A stretch of 64,000 nt of DNA from Hylemonella gracilis str. Niagara R. GTDB lineage: Bacteria > Pseudomonadota > Gammaproteobacteria > Burkholderiales > Burkholderiaceae_C. Positions 28,432 through 37,836 of the stretch are shown here, in pieces. The translations under genes were made by a program, and so were the position numbers. The stretch's first letter is position 1, and every line of letters starts with the position of its first letter. The DNA lies in contig NZ_JEMG01000001.1 in the NCBI RefSeq assembly GCF_000600295.1, positions 28,313 to 92,312 of the forward strand. The letters are read 5' to 3'. The notes beneath the pieces were generated by a model. The model made no database searches. It was not told the DNA's origin and saw only the letters and a program-made list of their open reading frames with translations.

Positions 28432-29100
28432 GTGAGCAAGACACCCCGCCCTTCCGCATCGGCACGCCCCGCCGAGATCGTGCGCGAGTTCGGTCCCTAC
28501 GAGGGTGTGCAGGCCGTCCATGGCATCACCCACGATGGCCAGCAAGTCTGGGCCGCGGTCGGCGAGCGGCTGATCGCCATCGACCCTTCCGATGGCCGGA
28601 TCGCGCGGACCTTGCCCCGCGCGGGCGACGCGGGCACGGCCTTCGACGGCCAATACCTCTACCAGATCGCCGAGGCACGCATCGATAAGATCGACCCGGC
28701 CAGCGGCGAGGTGCTGGCCACCATCCCCGCACCCGGCCAGGGCCGCGACTCCGGCCTGGCCTGGGCCGAAGGCAGCCTCTGGGTTGGCCAGTACCGGGAC
28801 CGCACGATCCTGCGCATCGACCCGCAGACGGGCCAGGTGCTGCGCACCATCGAGGCCAACCGCTTCGTGACCGGTGTCAGCTGGGTGGACGGTGAACTCT
28901 GGCACGGCACCTGGGAAGGCGAGGAAAGCGAGATCCGCCGCATCGACCCCGACAGCGGCGAGGTGCTGGAACGACTGACCATGCCGCCCGGTACGGGCGT
29001 CAGCGGCATGGAATCCGACGGCGCCGACCTCTTTTATTGCGGCGGTGGCGGCAGCGGCACCGTGCGCGCGGTGCGTCGGCCCCGGCGCGCGACGAACTGA
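28432..29100 (+). CDS. beta-propeller (streptogramin lyase/glutamine cyclotransferase-like) protein
   Basis: A 222-residue repeat protein starting at GTG 28432 after AGGAG at 28419-28423. Repeats of the type AIDPSDGRIARTL, KIDPASGEVLATI, RIDPQTGQVLRTI and RIDPDSGEVLERL mark beta-propeller blades like those of Vgb or glutamine cyclotransferase. No signal peptide is seen, so it is probably cytoplasmic. Function unknown. Confidence 0.72.
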   Translation: MSKTPRPSASARPAEIVREFGPYEGVQAVHGITHDGQQVWAAVGERLIAIDPSDGRIARTLPRAGDAGTAFDGQYLYQIAEARIDKIDPASGEVLATIPAPGQGRDSGLAWAEGSLWVGQYRDRTILRIDPQTGQVLRTIEANRFVTGVSWVDGELWHGTWEGEESEIRRIDPDSGEVLERLTMPPGTGVSGMESDGADLFYCGGGGSGTVRAVRRPRRATN

Positions 29101-29145
29101 CCACCGACGAGCCTCAGCCTTTCATCCCCACCCGAAGGAACCACC

Positions 29146-29604
29146 ATGCACCACATCACCCACCGCATCGGCATCCACGCCCCCCTGGCCCAAGTTCAAC
29201 AAGCGCTGACCACCATCGACGGCCTGGCTGGCTGGTGGACCCGCGACACCGAGGGCCAGACCGGCGTCGGCCAGACCATCACCTTCACCTTCCGCGACCA
29301 CGGCGGCGGTGAGATGGGGCGTTTTGTCATGAAGGTGTTGCCGCCCACCGCCACGCAACAGGTGCGCTGGTCCGTGCAAGCCGGTCCGCCGGAATGGGTG
29401 GGCACCGAGGTGTGCTTCGCGCTGTCCAGTCAAGACGGCCAGACCGTGCTGCTGTTCGCGCACCGCGACTGGCGCGAGGAGGTGGAGTTCATGGCCCACT
29501 GCAGCATGAAGTGGGCGACCTTTCTGCTCAGCCTGCGCGCGCTGGTGGAACAAGGCCGCGGTCAGCCCGCGCCCGAGGACCTCAAGATCGATAACTGGAA
29601 CTGA
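29146..29604 (+). CDS. SRPBCC (AHSA1/START-like) domain protein
   Basis: A 152-residue SRPBCC-fold protein: HRIGIHAPLAQVQQALTTID, LAGWWTRDTEG, LLFAHRDWREEVEFMAHCS, MKWATFLLSLRALVEQG. These proteins form a deep hydrophobic ligand pocket. It is preceded by AAGGA and lies 45 bases after the propeller gene. Confidence 0.85.
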   Translation: MHHITHRIGIHAPLAQVQQALTTIDGLAGWWTRDTEGQTGVGQTITFTFRDHGGGEMGRFVMKVLPPTATQQVRWSVQAGPPEWVGTEVCFALSSQDGQTVLLFAHRDWREEVEFMAHCSMKWATFLLSLRALVEQGRGQPAPEDLKIDNWN

Positions 29605-29627
29605 GGCACGCGGTCCGGCCGCCTGAT

Positions 29628-29651
29628 GACTGCACGACTGCACGACTGCAC
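29628..29651. repeat. tandem 8-bp repeat, three copies
   Basis: GACTGCAC repeated three times head to tail between the SRPBCC gene and the LysR remnant; a probable slippage product. Confidence 0.85.
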
Positions 29652-29659
29652 GACCATGG

Positions 29660-29737
29660 TCAGCGCCGGTGCAGGCGCACGAAGTCGATGAAGGCGGGCA
29701 AGGCGGCTGGCACATGCCGATGGCGCGGGAAGCAGAG
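29660..29737 (-). pseudogene. 3' remnant of a LysR-family gene
   Basis: Reading the minus strand back from a TGA at 29660-29662 gives GFSNLCFPRHRHVPAAL then PAFIDFVRLHRR, the standard C-terminus of a LysR regulator (PRHRHVPAALxAFIDF). Upstream the frame stays open for a while but the homology stops near 29740-29750. The rest of the gene is missing, replaced by the lower-GC segment carrying the membrane and HNH genes. Confidence 0.6.
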
Positions 29738-29936
29738 ATTCGAAAAACCGCTCTTCGGCGATTTCTCCCGCTGATTGCAGGTCTGAGTCGGAGCAAGGTC
29801 GATGCGTTGTCTCGGCCCGTCGCGGACGGTCACCCCGCAAGAAAGCAGGCGCTCGACGTGGAGCTAACCAGCTCAAGCCAAGTCCCGGCGAAGAGGCCAG
29901 CGACTGAAGGGAGCGAGGCAGAGCACCTTGTTGTTG

Positions 29937-30614
29937 CTACTCGCAGCGAATTGGAAACCGCGTGCTAATACCCAGCCAGCCTTTTACTTCTTTGACACAA
30001 ACCGGATTCACCAAACTGTAGTTTGAATAGGCTTTTTTACTCACTCTGACGTGCTTTTCTTCGCTTCCGGAGCGAATAACGATTGTGTATGTGACCGGCT
30101 TTATGGAGGAGTATTTTCTGTATATCAAACCTTTAAAGACAACCTCGCCAGATGGTGGTCCGATATCGTTAATTTGAACAACCAGCGGTAGTGCGTACAT
30201 CACTGCAAAACCTAGGGCTGCGGGAAAACTGGTTTTTTTTATGACAACCCAGGCGAGTAGAGCGAGAAAAAAGGCAACTGGGACTGTGAGCCGCAGGAGA
30301 TCCAGATCACTTGTGGTTTGAAAGTCAGCCATGGTGCGCCAAGCTAACGCGCCAGAAACAAAGAAGAACGGGTAAAAGAGATTGATGGTGTTACCGTCTG
30401 AGCGACTGGGGTCTAAAAGCGAAAATGGGGCCCTCTCGATAAGAGAACCCAACACAAGCGCTGGCACAAAAGCGAATGCGGCGCCTATAGCCCAGTAATA
30501 AGGGCGTGGAAGGAACACCACCCAAACGCAAAGTATTAATGCGATGAACGCAATTGCCAAACGCAAAAGCCTTATCGGATCATTCCGCTTCGAAAGTTTC
30601 GAAGTCAAACTCAT
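29937..30614 (-). CDS. membrane protein of unknown function
   Basis: A 225-residue protein with about five predicted hydrophobic segments (LAIAFIALILCVWVVFL, YYWAIGAAFAFVPALVLG, LFYPFFFVSGALAW, LTVPVAFFLALLAWVV, LGFAVMYALPLVV) followed by a soluble C-terminal domain of about 65 residues with a beta-rich pattern and two Cys. No family recognised. Base composition is clearly lower in GC than the flanks, suggesting transfer. Confidence 0.6.
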   Translation of the reverse strand: MSLTSKLSKRNDPIRLLRLAIAFIALILCVWVVFLPRPYYWAIGAAFAFVPALVLGSLIERAPFSLLDPSRSDGNTINLFYPFFFVSGALAWRTMADFQTTSDLDLLRLTVPVAFFLALLAWVVIKKTSFPAALGFAVMYALPLVVQINDIGPPSGEVVFKGLIYRKYSSIKPVTYTIVIRSGSEEKHVRVSKKAYSNYSLVNPVCVKEVKGWLGISTRFPIRCE

Positions 30615-30789
30615 GGTGGGATGCCTACACCTCTAACTTGATGCTGACTTCTGATCTCTACCCGTTGCAAACGGCCAGACTTAAGGAGCCGGACCTTCAA
30701 TTGCGCGGTTCGCCTACCCCAAACACAGTGCCTAACACGTCCATTGGAACCACTGAAGGGGCCCGCTAGCAGTTTGGCGTCCACTGAGT

Positions 30790-31548
30790 TCAATTTCGAT
30801 TTCCGCCAACCACAAGAAATTCAGGAGCGCCGAAATTGGAAAAAAGGCGCATCAGAACACCAACGTACGATACGTCACCAGAAAGATCAACGACAGCCAT
30901 CACATGCCGGACATCTTCCCCACTTGGTAACGGCGCTGCATCTTCGGGCGGCGATCCTACAAAATGCAGTGCACCTATTTCGCCGAGAATCGCGGGAGGC
31001 AATACTGGTTTGAAGTTGTCAACGCCTATCTGAGCACACAAATAGGCATGCGCGATTTTCGCAAGAGATCGACAAAAAATTTCGAGATCGAATGCCCCGA
31101 CAAGGACGTGCTGCTTTTGCCAATCTTCAAGTTGGTGAGTATTTATCACGAAATTTTTCGTCGTGTAATCTGTGACCTGCTTCCCCGTAATGATGGCAGG
31201 CATCGGTAGGACTGGCATGATCAAAACCGCAGGCACATTCCTTGTGGGCACGATCTCCGTGCGGCGAACACCTTCCTGGATGACGGAGACCTTGTGAGGT
31301 GTTTCAGGCGTCCATTTTTTTGTGCGAGATTTCGAGTTCAAGGCTGCGCGAAATTGCCCCCACATTTGTTGGGTGAGCTTACCTTCGATCTTTGACGTTA
31401 CCTCGCTGCATCGACGGCAGCTCGATTTAGGTAATACGTCTAGACCATCAAGAGCATATGGAATGATGTGCTCATTTGAGAGGTTTAACTTCGAACCGCA
31501 ATAAATACAGCGGCCAACCGGCTGGTATTGGGGGCGCGCAGTTGTCAT
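30790..31548 (-). CDS. HNH-type endonuclease-like protein
   Basis: A 252-residue protein from ATG 31548. Its N-terminus has a zinc/HNH arrangement: CIYCGSKLNLSNEHIIPYAL with CxxC and the EH of a degenerate HNH, then SSCRRCSEVTSKIEG with a second CxxC (about residues 14-55). The remaining 200 residues are not recognised. Lower GC than the surroundings. Stand-alone HNH proteins of this layout are frequent in accessory regions; a nuclease role is likely but unproven. Confidence 0.62.
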   Translation of the reverse strand: MTTARPQYQPVGRCIYCGSKLNLSNEHIIPYALDGLDVLPKSSCRRCSEVTSKIEGKLTQQMWGQFRAALNSKSRTKKWTPETPHKVSVIQEGVRRTEIVPTRNVPAVLIMPVLPMPAIITGKQVTDYTTKNFVINTHQLEDWQKQHVLVGAFDLEIFCRSLAKIAHAYLCAQIGVDNFKPVLPPAILGEIGALHFVGSPPEDAAPLPSGEDVRHVMAVVDLSGDVSYVGVLMRLFSNFGAPEFLVVGGNRN

Positions 31549-31744
31549 ACTCGAAAATCTACTGCAAGTTGTGTAGTGGTTTTCATAGTTTCTTTGTCCC
31601 AACTCAGTTGCCCAGCTCAATCGATCAGAAACTCTCAATATCGGCGATTGACCGATTCCGCAATCCTAGACACAGCATCCTCAAAGGTAGGCGTACGGCG
31701 ACTGCTTTGTGGGAGCATTGCACGGCGTCTGCTCTTGGCCTTTC

Positions 31745-32824
31745 TCAGCCCACCGCACGCGCAATCAAACCTCGCTCCACAGGCAAGCACCCCAACCCCT
31801 CCAGCGTCGCCTCAATCGCCACTTCCAAGGGGGTATGCGGCTCCTGCCCCAGCGTGCGCACCAGCAATTGGTTGTCCATCTGCACCTCGGTCGTCCAGAG
31901 GTAACGCATCTCCATCATTTCACGCAAGGTCGCGACGAAAGGCGATACCAGGCGCATCAGCCACCAGGGAAAGGCCTTCAGCTTGGGGGCTTGGCCACCG
32001 CGACGCGCCACCACACGCTGGATGGCACGGCCGAATTCGCGACCATCGGCATCCCAATAACCGGCCATGTGGAAACGTGCGAAGGCGGGCAGCGCATGAC
32101 GTTTTTTCAACAGGGCCAGCATGGTGGCGGCCACGTCTGGCAGGTAGGCGTATTGGTGGCCGACGCCGGGCGCCCTACCCTGAACACTGGGCAGTTGCAC
32201 GGCGCTGACGGGCTGCCCTGGCTTCACCATGCCCTGCGCCAGCCAGTTGTTGCCCGCCTTGGGACCGAAGAAATCCCCGGCGCGCACGATGATGACCCGC
32301 ATCTCGCCGCTGGCCGCGGCATCGGCCAGGCGCTGTTCCAGCGCGACGCGGATCGCGCCCTTGCGCGTGGTCGGGTTCTGCGACGCGTCTTCGCGGATGG
32401 GCTGGGCAAACACATCCGGGCCGTAGTTGTAGACCGTGCCGGGCAGCACCACCGTCGCCCCCACGGCGCGCGCCGCCGCGATGGTGTTGTCCATCATGGG
32501 CAGCACCCATTCAGCCCAGCGCCTGTAGCCGGGCGGGTTGACGGCGTGCACGATCACCGTGCAGCCCTGCGCGGCAGCGAGCACATCGGTGGCGTTGAGC
32601 GCGTCACCCGGCACCCACTCGATGCCCGCGGCGTCCACCGCCGCGACCACGCCACGTTTCATCGCCCGCACCTGCCAGCCCGCCCGGCGCAGTTGCCGCG
32701 CCAACTCGCCGCCGATACCGCCCGTAGCGCCGAGCACCAAGGCCTGGCCTGCTGCCCCTGCCGTGCCTGCCGCGCGTGCTGCCCCCGCAATGGCGCCCTC
32801 ATTCGTTGGCTTGCTGTCCTGCAT
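31745..32824 (-). CDS. NAD(P)-dependent sugar-epimerase-like oxidoreductase
   Basis: A 359-residue atypical/extended SDR: QALVLGATGGIGGELARQLR cofactor motif, VIVHAVNPPGYRRWAEW, LPGTVYNYG, IVRAGDFFGP. The first 26 residues are a low-complexity Ala/Gly stretch and the true start may lie inside it. Divergent from a LysR gene about 100 bases away that probably controls it. Substrate unknown. Confidence 0.8.
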   Translation of the reverse strand: MQDSKPTNEGAIAGAARAAGTAGAAGQALVLGATGGIGGELARQLRRAGWQVRAMKRGVVAAVDAAGIEWVPGDALNATDVLAAAQGCTVIVHAVNPPGYRRWAEWVLPMMDNTIAAARAVGATVVLPGTVYNYGPDVFAQPIREDASQNPTTRKGAIRVALEQRLADAAASGEMRVIIVRAGDFFGPKAGNNWLAQGMVKPGQPVSAVQLPSVQGRAPGVGHQYAYLPDVAATMLALLKKRHALPAFARFHMAGYWDADGREFGRAIQRVVARRGGQAPKLKAFPWWLMRLVSPFVATLREMMEMRYLWTTEVQMDNQLLVRTLGQEPHTPLEVAIEATLEGLGCLPVERGLIARAVG

Positions 32825-32920
32825 GTCCGTTCTCCATCCAAAGTTGCGATGGAGGGATTCTTGGCGCGATCAGCTCCCATGAGAATTGCCTAAATGCGCA
32901 GAGCCGCCATACATTAATGC

Positions 32921-33817
32921 ATGACCAACACCATCGGATGGGAGCTGTACCGGACCTTTCTGGCCGTGCTGCAGGAGGGTTCGCAGTCGGGCGCTGCCCG
33001 CGCGCTGGGCCTGGCGCAGCCGACCGTGGGCCGCCACATCTCCGCGCTGGAAGAATCACTGGGCGTGACGCTGTTCACGCGTTCGCAGACCGGGCTGCTG
33101 CCCACGGACCTGGCCCTGAGCCTGCGCGAGGACCTGGAGGCCATGCACAGCACGGCCGCCGCGCTCGAACGCAACGCGCGCGGCCTGGGCGCGGGCATTC
33201 GGGGGGCGGTGCGCGTGTCGGCCAGCGAGGTGGTGGGTGTCGAGGTGCTGCCGCCCATCCTGGTCGCCTTGCGCGAACAGCATCCGGGGTTGGAGATCGA
33301 GCTGGTGCTGAGCAACAAGGTGCAAGACCTGGTGCGGCGCGAGGCGGACATCGCGGTGCGCATGACAACGCCGCAGCAAGACGTGCTGCTGGCCACGCGC
33401 GTGGGCGAGGTGCCCGTGGGCTTGTACGCGCACCAGAGCTACATCGCCGCGCACGGCCAGCCCCAGCAGATGGCCGATCTGGCCGAACACGCCTTGATCG
33501 GCTTTGACCAGGAGACGCCCTTCATCCGCGCGGCAAGCGAACGCCAACCGCTCTGGAAGCGCGAGAACTTCGCCTGGCGCTGCGACAGTGACCTGGCCCA
33601 GCGGGCATTGCTGCGCGCGGGCGCGGGCATCGGCGCCTGCCAGGTGGAGTTGGCGCGGCGCGAGCCGGAGCTGGTGCGCGTGCTGGCCGATGAATTTGTG
33701 TTTCCGCTGACGACCTGGGTCGTCATGCACGAGGGCCTGCGTGCCAACCCGCGCTTCCGCGCCGTGTTCGACGCGCTGGTGGCGGGCCTTCGGCGCTACA
33801 CCACGCCTGCGCCCTGA
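32921..33817 (+). CDS. LysR-family regulator
   Basis: A 298-residue regulator. N-terminal winged helix (FLAVLQEGSQSGAARALGLA, QPTVGRHISALEESLGVTLF, PTDLALSLREDLE) and LysR effector domain (VEVLPPILVALREQHPGLEI, VQDLVRREADIAVRM). Divergent from the oxidoreductase gene at 31745. Its 3' end overlaps the convergent gene at 33796 by 22 bases. Confidence 0.92.
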   Translation: MTNTIGWELYRTFLAVLQEGSQSGAARALGLAQPTVGRHISALEESLGVTLFTRSQTGLLPTDLALSLREDLEAMHSTAAALERNARGLGAGIRGAVRVSASEVVGVEVLPPILVALREQHPGLEIELVLSNKVQDLVRREADIAVRMTTPQQDVLLATRVGEVPVGLYAHQSYIAAHGQPQQMADLAEHALIGFDQETPFIRAASERQPLWKRENFAWRCDSDLAQRALLRAGAGIGACQVELARREPELVRVLADEFVFPLTTWVVMHEGLRANPRFRAVFDALVAGLRRYTTPAP

Positions 33818-34434
33818 CTGAATTCCGGGGCGCTCAAGCGTTGGAACATGGTCCGCCGCGTATTGCGGAAATGGGGCCGTGTGCGATCACTCCACGGGGT
33901 TCCCCGGACGGCCAACCAAGGCACCGAGCCCAGGGTGGTTTCACTGACCAAGTCATAACAGGCGAGCGAACGCGGTCCGCCGTCGTGGTTGGTCCAGCGC
34001 TGGGCGCGGATGCAGCCCGGCACGCTGGCCAGGCCCGGCAAGTGCTCGTCGGCGTACCAGCGCTCGATCTCCTGCATCCACCCTTCGTCCGCGTCGGTTT
34101 CGACCACGTAATGCGCGTGGGGCTCCTGCCCCTGCGACACACCGGGCAGGTCCAGTTGCTTTTCCAGGCGATGCAGCTCGGCGCCAGCCAGGCCAAGCTC
34201 GCTCAGGCGCGCCCTCCACGCCTGCCAGACCCCGTCTTCCAGCGGGAGCTTGCGCGGCAGCATCAGGTAACCGTACAGAAGGTCCTCCTGCGCTTGATGC
34301 GCGAAGCGCAAGGAGACGGACTCCGGATAGGCGGCGCGCAAGGGACTGATCCAGTCCTCGCCCCATGCGTTGCGCAGTTCTCGCAGGCCGGCGCGCAGCA
34401 ACAGCGCATCGACGGACACGGCCACCTCGCTCAA
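33796..34434 (-). CDS. EthD/dimeric alpha-beta barrel-like protein
   Basis: A 212-residue protein. Its C-terminal half contains WYADEHLPGLASVPGCIRAQRW, typical of small dimeric alpha-beta barrel proteins (EthD/DUF4286-like). The N-terminal half looks like a second, more divergent copy. It overlaps the upstream gene by 4 bases and is the last member of the amidohydrolase operon. Function unknown; an accessory catabolic role is likely. Confidence 0.65.
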   Translation of the reverse strand: MSEVAVSVDALLLRAGLRELRNAWGEDWISPLRAAYPESVSLRFAHQAQEDLLYGYLMLPRKLPLEDGVWQAWRARLSELGLAGAELHRLEKQLDLPGVSQGQEPHAHYVVETDADEGWMQEIERWYADEHLPGLASVPGCIRAQRWTNHDGGPRSLACYDLVSETTLGSVPWLAVRGTPWSDRTRPHFRNTRRTMFQRLSAPEFSQGAGVV

Positions 34435-34949
34435 TGCCCCACCTCCAGCGCCACCAACAGGCGCGACACCATGTTGTAGGCCGCGATGGTGACCACCAGG
34501 TCCAGCAAGGAACGCTCGTCCATCGAGGACGACAGTTGATCCATCAAGACGGGTTCGACCTGAATGTCACGCGTCATCTGATCGGTCAAACGCAAAGCCA
34601 GGGACTGCAACTCGCTCAGACCAACACGCGCATCGATGGACCGCAGGCGCAGGGCTTCGATGACGGAATCCGCCACGCCTGCGGCTTGCGCATGCGGCAC
34701 ATGCGCGTCGAACTCATACGGCGCGCCGTTGAGCACCGCCACGCGCAGGATCACCAGTTCGCGCACATCCGCGGGCAAGGTATTGCGGTTGCGCACGGCC
34801 GACAGCAGCTGCTCCCAGCCCTCGGCCATGGGCGGGCTGTTGAGCAGCAGCTGGTAGAGCGGCGAGATACGGCCGCGTGCCTGGGCGATGCGCGCTTCCA
34901 GCGCGGCCAGCTCCGGACGGGTGCCCGGCGTGATGGGTGCGATGCGCAT
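34431..34949 (-). CDS. carboxymuconolactone decarboxylase-family protein
   Basis: A 172-residue AhpD/CMD-fold protein from ATG 34949, just after the binding-protein stop. RISPLYQLLLNSPPMAEGW, LPADVRELVILRVAVLNG, YEFDAHVPHAQAAGV, LLDLVVTIAAYNMVSRLLVA. The CxxC of peroxidase-type members is absent (EFDAH instead), so it belongs to the decarboxylase-like or Cys-less branch. Fourth gene of the operon. Confidence 0.82.
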   Translation of the reverse strand: MRIAPITPGTRPELAALEARIAQARGRISPLYQLLLNSPPMAEGWEQLLSAVRNRNTLPADVRELVILRVAVLNGAPYEFDAHVPHAQAAGVADSVIEALRLRSIDARVGLSELQSLALRLTDQMTRDIQVEPVLMDQLSSSMDERSLLDLVVTIAAYNMVSRLLVALEVGH

Positions 34950-34957
34950 GCCGGGGA

Positions 34958-35938
34958 TCAGTCGGGTTTGATCTGCTTGGCCTTGACCACCCGGGTCCAT
35001 TTGTCCGTGTCGGCGCGCAAGAGCGCCGCGAGTTCCGCTGGCGAGTTCGCACTCGGCTCAGCGCCCGAAGCCGCCAACTTGCTGCGCACGGCCTCGTTCT
35101 GCAAGGCGTTGCGCACCGCTCGGTTGACGCGGTTGACTTCCGTCGCGGGGGTGCCCTTGCCCGCGAACAAGGCGTACCAGTTGTCCGAGTCCACGCCCGC
35201 GATGCCCATTTCCTTGAAGGTCTTGACCTCGGGCAGCAGGGGATGGCGGCGCGCGGCCGCGATGCCGATGGCCTTGAGCTTGCCGCCCTTGATGTGGTTG
35301 ATGAGACCAGGAATATCGCCAAAGAAGCCGTCCACATGGCCCGCGATCACGTCGGTGATGGCAGGCGCTGCGCCCTTGTAGGGCACGTGCATCAGCTTGA
35401 TGCCGGCCGCGTCGTTGAGCAACTCCATGGCCAGATGCGGCACGCTGCCCGAACCAGACGAGGCCATGGCCAGCGCGTCAGGGCCACGCTTGCGCGCCGC
35501 CTCGACGAATTCGGCACCTGTGTTGTAAGGCGCGTTGGCAGGCACCACCAGCACCTCCACGTTGTTGACGACCAAGGAAACTGGCGTCAGGTCTTTCTGC
35601 GCGTCGTAGCTCAGGCGGGGGTAGAGGGAGGGGTTGATGGCCACGGCACCCACGCTGGTCAGCCAGAGCGTCCCGGCATCGGGCGTCGAACGCGCGACGA
35701 ACTCCGCCGCGATCGCACCATTGCCACCGGGCTTGTTCTCGATGATGACCGGATGCCCCAGTTCGCGCGACAGGGCCTCACCCAGGGTGCGGGCCACGAA
35801 ATCCACCGGGCCGCCCGGCGGAAAAGCGACGATCAAGCGCGTCAACTTGCCTTGCGCACGCAACGGCAGCGCAGTGCCGAGCAAGGCGGCGCCAGCGCCC
35901 AGCGCGAGTTGACGCCGGGTCAGGGAATGGTGGGTCAT
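34958..35938 (-). CDS. Bug-family (TctC-like) periplasmic binding protein
   Basis: A 326-residue binding protein of the tripartite tricarboxylate/Bug family, hugely expanded in Burkholderiales. It has a twin-arginine-like signal (LTRRQLALGAGAALLGTA, about residues 7-25), LIVAFPPGGPVDFVARTLG, IIENKPGGNGAIAAEFVA, HVPYKGAAPAITDVIAGHVD. No TctA/TctB membrane partners are nearby, which is common for Bug proteins. Probably binds the substrate of the adjacent catabolic enzymes. Confidence 0.92.
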   Translation of the reverse strand: MTHHSLTRRQLALGAGAALLGTALPLRAQGKLTRLIVAFPPGGPVDFVARTLGEALSRELGHPVIIENKPGGNGAIAAEFVARSTPDAGTLWLTSVGAVAINPSLYPRLSYDAQKDLTPVSLVVNNVEVLVVPANAPYNTGAEFVEAARKRGPDALAMASSGSGSVPHLAMELLNDAAGIKLMHVPYKGAAPAITDVIAGHVDGFFGDIPGLINHIKGGKLKAIGIAAARRHPLLPEVKTFKEMGIAGVDSDNWYALFAGKGTPATEVNRVNRAVRNALQNEAVRSKLAASGAEPSANSPAELAALLRADTDKWTRVVKAKQIKPD

Positions 35939-35998
35939 GACTTCTGTCTCCTGGGGGTTGAACGTGATGGTGGTTTGATTTGCCGTGCGCGGGGTGCC

Positions 35999-36838
35999 TC
36001 AGTCGCAGCGCACGGACATGCCGCCGTCCACGACGATTTCGGCGCCAGTGATGAAACGGGCTTCGTCGCTGGCCAGGAACACGGCCGCGGTCGCGGTGTC
36101 GCGGCCATCGCCCATGAAGGGCAGCGGGATGCGGGCTTGGCGATCCTTCAGCAAGGTCTGGACGTCACCGCCCGCGCGCTGGCCTGCCAAGCGCGCCTCC
36201 ACCATGGGGGTGTGCAACTGGCCGGGCACCACGGTGTTCACGCGGATGCCGCGGCTGGCGTATTCCACCGCCATCACCTTGGACATTTGGATCACCCCGG
36301 CCTTGGCGGCGGCGTAGGCCACCTGGGCGGCACCGGTCCAGCGCAGTCCGGAGGTGGAGGACACATTCACGATGACACCGCAGCCCTGCGCCACCATCGG
36401 CGGCAGCACATGCTTGCTCGTCAGAAACACGCTTTTGAGGTTGAAGGCGATCTGCTGGTCCCAGACCGCCTCGCTCATCTCCACGGGCCCGCCCTTGGCG
36501 GAGCCCCCCACGTTGTTGACCAGGATGTCGATGCGGCCTTCGGCTTTCAGCACGCGCTGCACCGCTGCTTGCACGGAGGCTGAGTGGGTCACGTCACATT
36601 CGCCTCCGATGAAGCGCCCGGCGCAAGCCGCCACTTTGAGGGCCGTCTCGCTCAAGCAGTCCGCGTCCAGATCCAGACCGTGGACGATCGCGCCTTCCTG
36701 CGCGAAGCGCACGGCCACGGCGCGGCCGTTGCCCCAGCCGGGCCCGACCGAACCCGCGCCGGTCACCAGGGCCACCTTGCCGGCAAGACGGCCCGCCACG
36801 GGAACGTCGAAGGGATCGAGCGTCGATAAGGGGCTCAT
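35999..36838 (-). CDS. short-chain dehydrogenase
   Basis: A 279-residue classical SDR from ATG 36838 (ATGA overlap with the upstream amidohydrolase; the frame extends upstream without homology). VALVTGAGSVGPGWGNGRAV cofactor region, ILVNNVGGS, VSSTSGLRWTGAAQVAYAAAKA with Ser and YxxxK, and a VDGGMS C-terminus. Second gene of the operon; substrate unknown. Confidence 0.88.
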   Translation of the reverse strand: MSPLSTLDPFDVPVAGRLAGKVALVTGAGSVGPGWGNGRAVAVRFAQEGAIVHGLDLDADCLSETALKVAACAGRFIGGECDVTHSASVQAAVQRVLKAEGRIDILVNNVGGSAKGGPVEMSEAVWDQQIAFNLKSVFLTSKHVLPPMVAQGCGVIVNVSSTSGLRWTGAAQVAYAAAKAGVIQMSKVMAVEYASRGIRVNTVVPGQLHTPMVEARLAGQRAGGDVQTLLKDRQARIPLPFMGDGRDTATAAVFLASDEARFITGAEIVVDGGMSVRCD

Positions 36839-37725
36839 GCGGGAAACCGGTAGAAATTCATCGGGTTGTGGACCAGCACCTGTTCCAGATGGGCGTGGTC
36901 CGGCATCACGCGCGCGAGCGCATCGACCAGCACACCGTCGTCCGGCACATGGGTGTGGTTGGGGTGCGGCCAATCGCTGCCCCAAAAACAACGCTCGGGA
37001 AAACGTGTCACGAGTTCGCGGGCAAGGGCGACACCGGCGGCATAACGACGCTCGGGCGGCGCCTGGGCGTCGATGCGGTCGATGCCGCTCACCTTGACGC
37101 GAAACAGAGGGTTCTCCAGCAAACGCAGCAAGGCCTGGAAATCCGCATGTCCCACGCCCAGCGTGGCGTCGACACGGCCCATGTGGTCGATCACCACCGG
37201 AACAGCGCTCTGCGCCAGAGGCCCGGCGAGCGCGTGGATGAGGGCGCTTTCGAAATGCACCTGCAGGTGCATGCCGACTTCCGCCAAGCGACGGGTCAGG
37301 GCGATGATGGGGTCGATCCGGCCGGCCTCGCCGAGCCGTTTCATGAAGTTGAAGCGCACACCGCGGAACCCGACCTGGGCCAGGCGACGCAACTCCGCAT
37401 CGCAAACCTGCGCCTCCACCAGCGCCACGCCCAGGTACCGGCCTTCTCCGGCCGCGATCGCGGCTTCGACCACGCGGTTGTCCAATCCGTGGACCACGGA
37501 TTGCACGACGACGCAGCGCGCAATGCCCAGGCGGCGGTGCAAGGCGAACAGCGTTTCACGCGGCGCATCGACGGGTGTGAAGTGCCGTTGCGGTGCATAC
37601 GGATACATGGCGGCAGGCCCGAACACATGGACATGCGCGTCGCACGCGCCGGGCGGCAGGCGCAAGACCGGCTGGCTCGGCTGGCGCAGGTAGGTGAGCA
37701 CGGGCTCGGAGCTGATCTCGCTCAT
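36835..37725 (-). CDS. amidohydrolase, 2-pyrone-4,6-dicarboxylate lactonase-like
   Basis: A 296-residue TIM-barrel hydrolase: CDAHVHVFGPAAMYPYAPQR (the HxH metal site as in LigI), GVRFNFMKRLG, VPVVIDHMGRVD, RCFWGSDWPHPNH with the catalytic Asp. Closest in style to LigI-type lactonases acting on aromatic ring-cleavage products. First gene of a five-gene operon; a LysR gene is divergent 110 bases away. Confidence 0.83.
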   Translation of the reverse strand: MSEISSEPVLTYLRQPSQPVLRLPPGACDAHVHVFGPAAMYPYAPQRHFTPVDAPRETLFALHRRLGIARCVVVQSVVHGLDNRVVEAAIAAGEGRYLGVALVEAQVCDAELRRLAQVGFRGVRFNFMKRLGEAGRIDPIIALTRRLAEVGMHLQVHFESALIHALAGPLAQSAVPVVIDHMGRVDATLGVGHADFQALLRLLENPLFRVKVSGIDRIDAQAPPERRYAAGVALARELVTRFPERCFWGSDWPHPNHTHVPDDGVLVDALARVMPDHAHLEQVLVHNPMNFYRFPA

Positions 37726-37836
37726 GTTCTTGTTCGATGCCCAACGACGGGTAGCTGGTTCAAGTTGGGGCCATTATTGAAACCAGCCCAGGATTCGGGA
37801 AGCCAATGGCTTCTATAGCAGCTATGCTCGGCTCCT

